Of a DNA stretch of 5,108 nt, positions 4,710 through 5,108 are shown piece after piece (positions within the stretch are counted from its first letter, which is position 1; each line of letters starts with the position of its first letter). The notes beneath the pieces are model-generated. The model did not search any database and was not told the DNA's origin. It was given only the letters and a program-made list of their open reading frames with translations. A program made the translations under genes and the position numbers. The DNA comes from Saprospiraceae bacterium (lineage in GTDB: Bacteria; Bacteroidota; Bacteroidia; Chitinophagales; Saprospiraceae), in assembly GCA_016787375.1 (NCBI GenBank), contig JAEUUM010000284.1, positions 1 to 5,108 on the forward strand. Direction: 5' to 3'.

Positions 4710-5108
4710 TTGAAACTAACGAAAGAACAAATTTTCGACTTCGCAATTCTAGCACTCAGGTGGTATTTGGCTTATTACATGGCGGATTACGGTTATAGTA
4801 AAATGACAGGCGACCAGTTCGGACAACGTAGCGTTGAGATTTTAAATACACCTTTAAAAGATGTAGATAAATTTCATTTGGCGTGGCATCTTTTCAGTTT
4901 AGACAAGACGTTTGACAATGTTGTTGGACTTACACAAATTCTCGGAGCAGTTCTGATTGTTTTCAACAGAACTGCTTTGCTTGGGACATTAATTTTGCTG
5001 CCAATATTGGGACAAATATTTTTAATTGACCTTGCTTTCACGACAAATATCTTCGGAGCAGCTTTGCCAATCCGACTAAGTTGTATGATACTTGCGGACT
5101 TGCTAATA
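4710..5108 (+). CDS. DoxX-like membrane protein, N-terminal part, TTG start
   Basis: An open frame of 133 codons runs off the right edge. It reads KLTKEQIFDFAILALRWYLA at the start, then ADYGYSKMTGDQFG and LNTPLKDVDKFHLAWHLFSL. Hydrophobic segments follow at about 72-87, 89-110 and 114-133. The pattern of a first helix with LRW...Y-x-M-x-D-Y-G-x-S-K, followed by GLTQILGAVLIVFNR and ILLPILGQIFLIDL, resembles the DoxX-like superfamily. It is a longer and different subgroup from the protein at 707-1078. The start is taken as TTG 4710 because the frame is closed by TAA 4686-4688 and has no ATG before residue 24, where an ATG would cut into the first helix. The C-terminus and function are not visible. 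Confidence 0.7.
   Translation, partial: MKLTKEQIFDFAILALRWYLAYYMADYGYSKMTGDQFGQRSVEILNTPLKDVDKFHLAWHLFSLDKTFDNVVGLTQILGAVLIVFNRTALLGTLILLPILGQIFLIDLAFTTNIFGAALPIRLSCMILADLLI

Overview
The window is AT-rich DNA that looks like a member of the Bacteroidota (Flavobacteriia or Chitinophagia type). The signs are a type IX secretion C-terminal sorting domain on a large propeller protein, DUF3667 and DUF4287 family genes, a stand-alone RNA polymerase alpha-CTD-like small protein, and little Shine-Dalgarno sequence before starts. Identifications come from reading the translations, not from database searches.

Layout: (1) positions 1-230, the C-terminal end of a leucine-rich-repeat protein; (2) 394-1302, a tight three-gene block: zinc-ribbon/alpha-CTD-like protein, DoxX-like membrane protein, DUF4287 protein; (3) 1506-2231, a CPBP-type intramembrane protease; (4) 2382-2939, a broken DUF3667 gene with an in-frame TGA, whose 3' end is fused in frame to a T9SS sorting tail; (5) 3079-4521, a secreted seven-repeat LVIVD beta-propeller with its own T9SS tail; (6) 4710 to the window end, the N-terminal part of a DoxX-like membrane protein starting with TTG. 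All genes are on the + strand.

The most notable structure lies between the genes. From 1303 onward each gap carries a copy of one non-coding element (A about 1341-1467, B 2248-2352, C 2960-3064, D 4551-4655). Each copy has a G-rich left arm ending GGTT, a GTGCTTC box, three to four degenerate units of about 15-22 nt, a GTGGT-AAAAT box, and a right end near AAC-GTT. The arms of A and B pair with each other to close a stem. The arms of C and D each fail to pair with themselves, but C-left pairs with D-right over 8 bp. This is what would be expected if the propeller gene had been inserted as a cassette into one pre-existing element. The genes separated by these elements are functionally unrelated, so the region reads as an integron-like or repeat-mediated gene-cassette array. 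No recombinase is present in the window, and the canonical integron attC core was not found.
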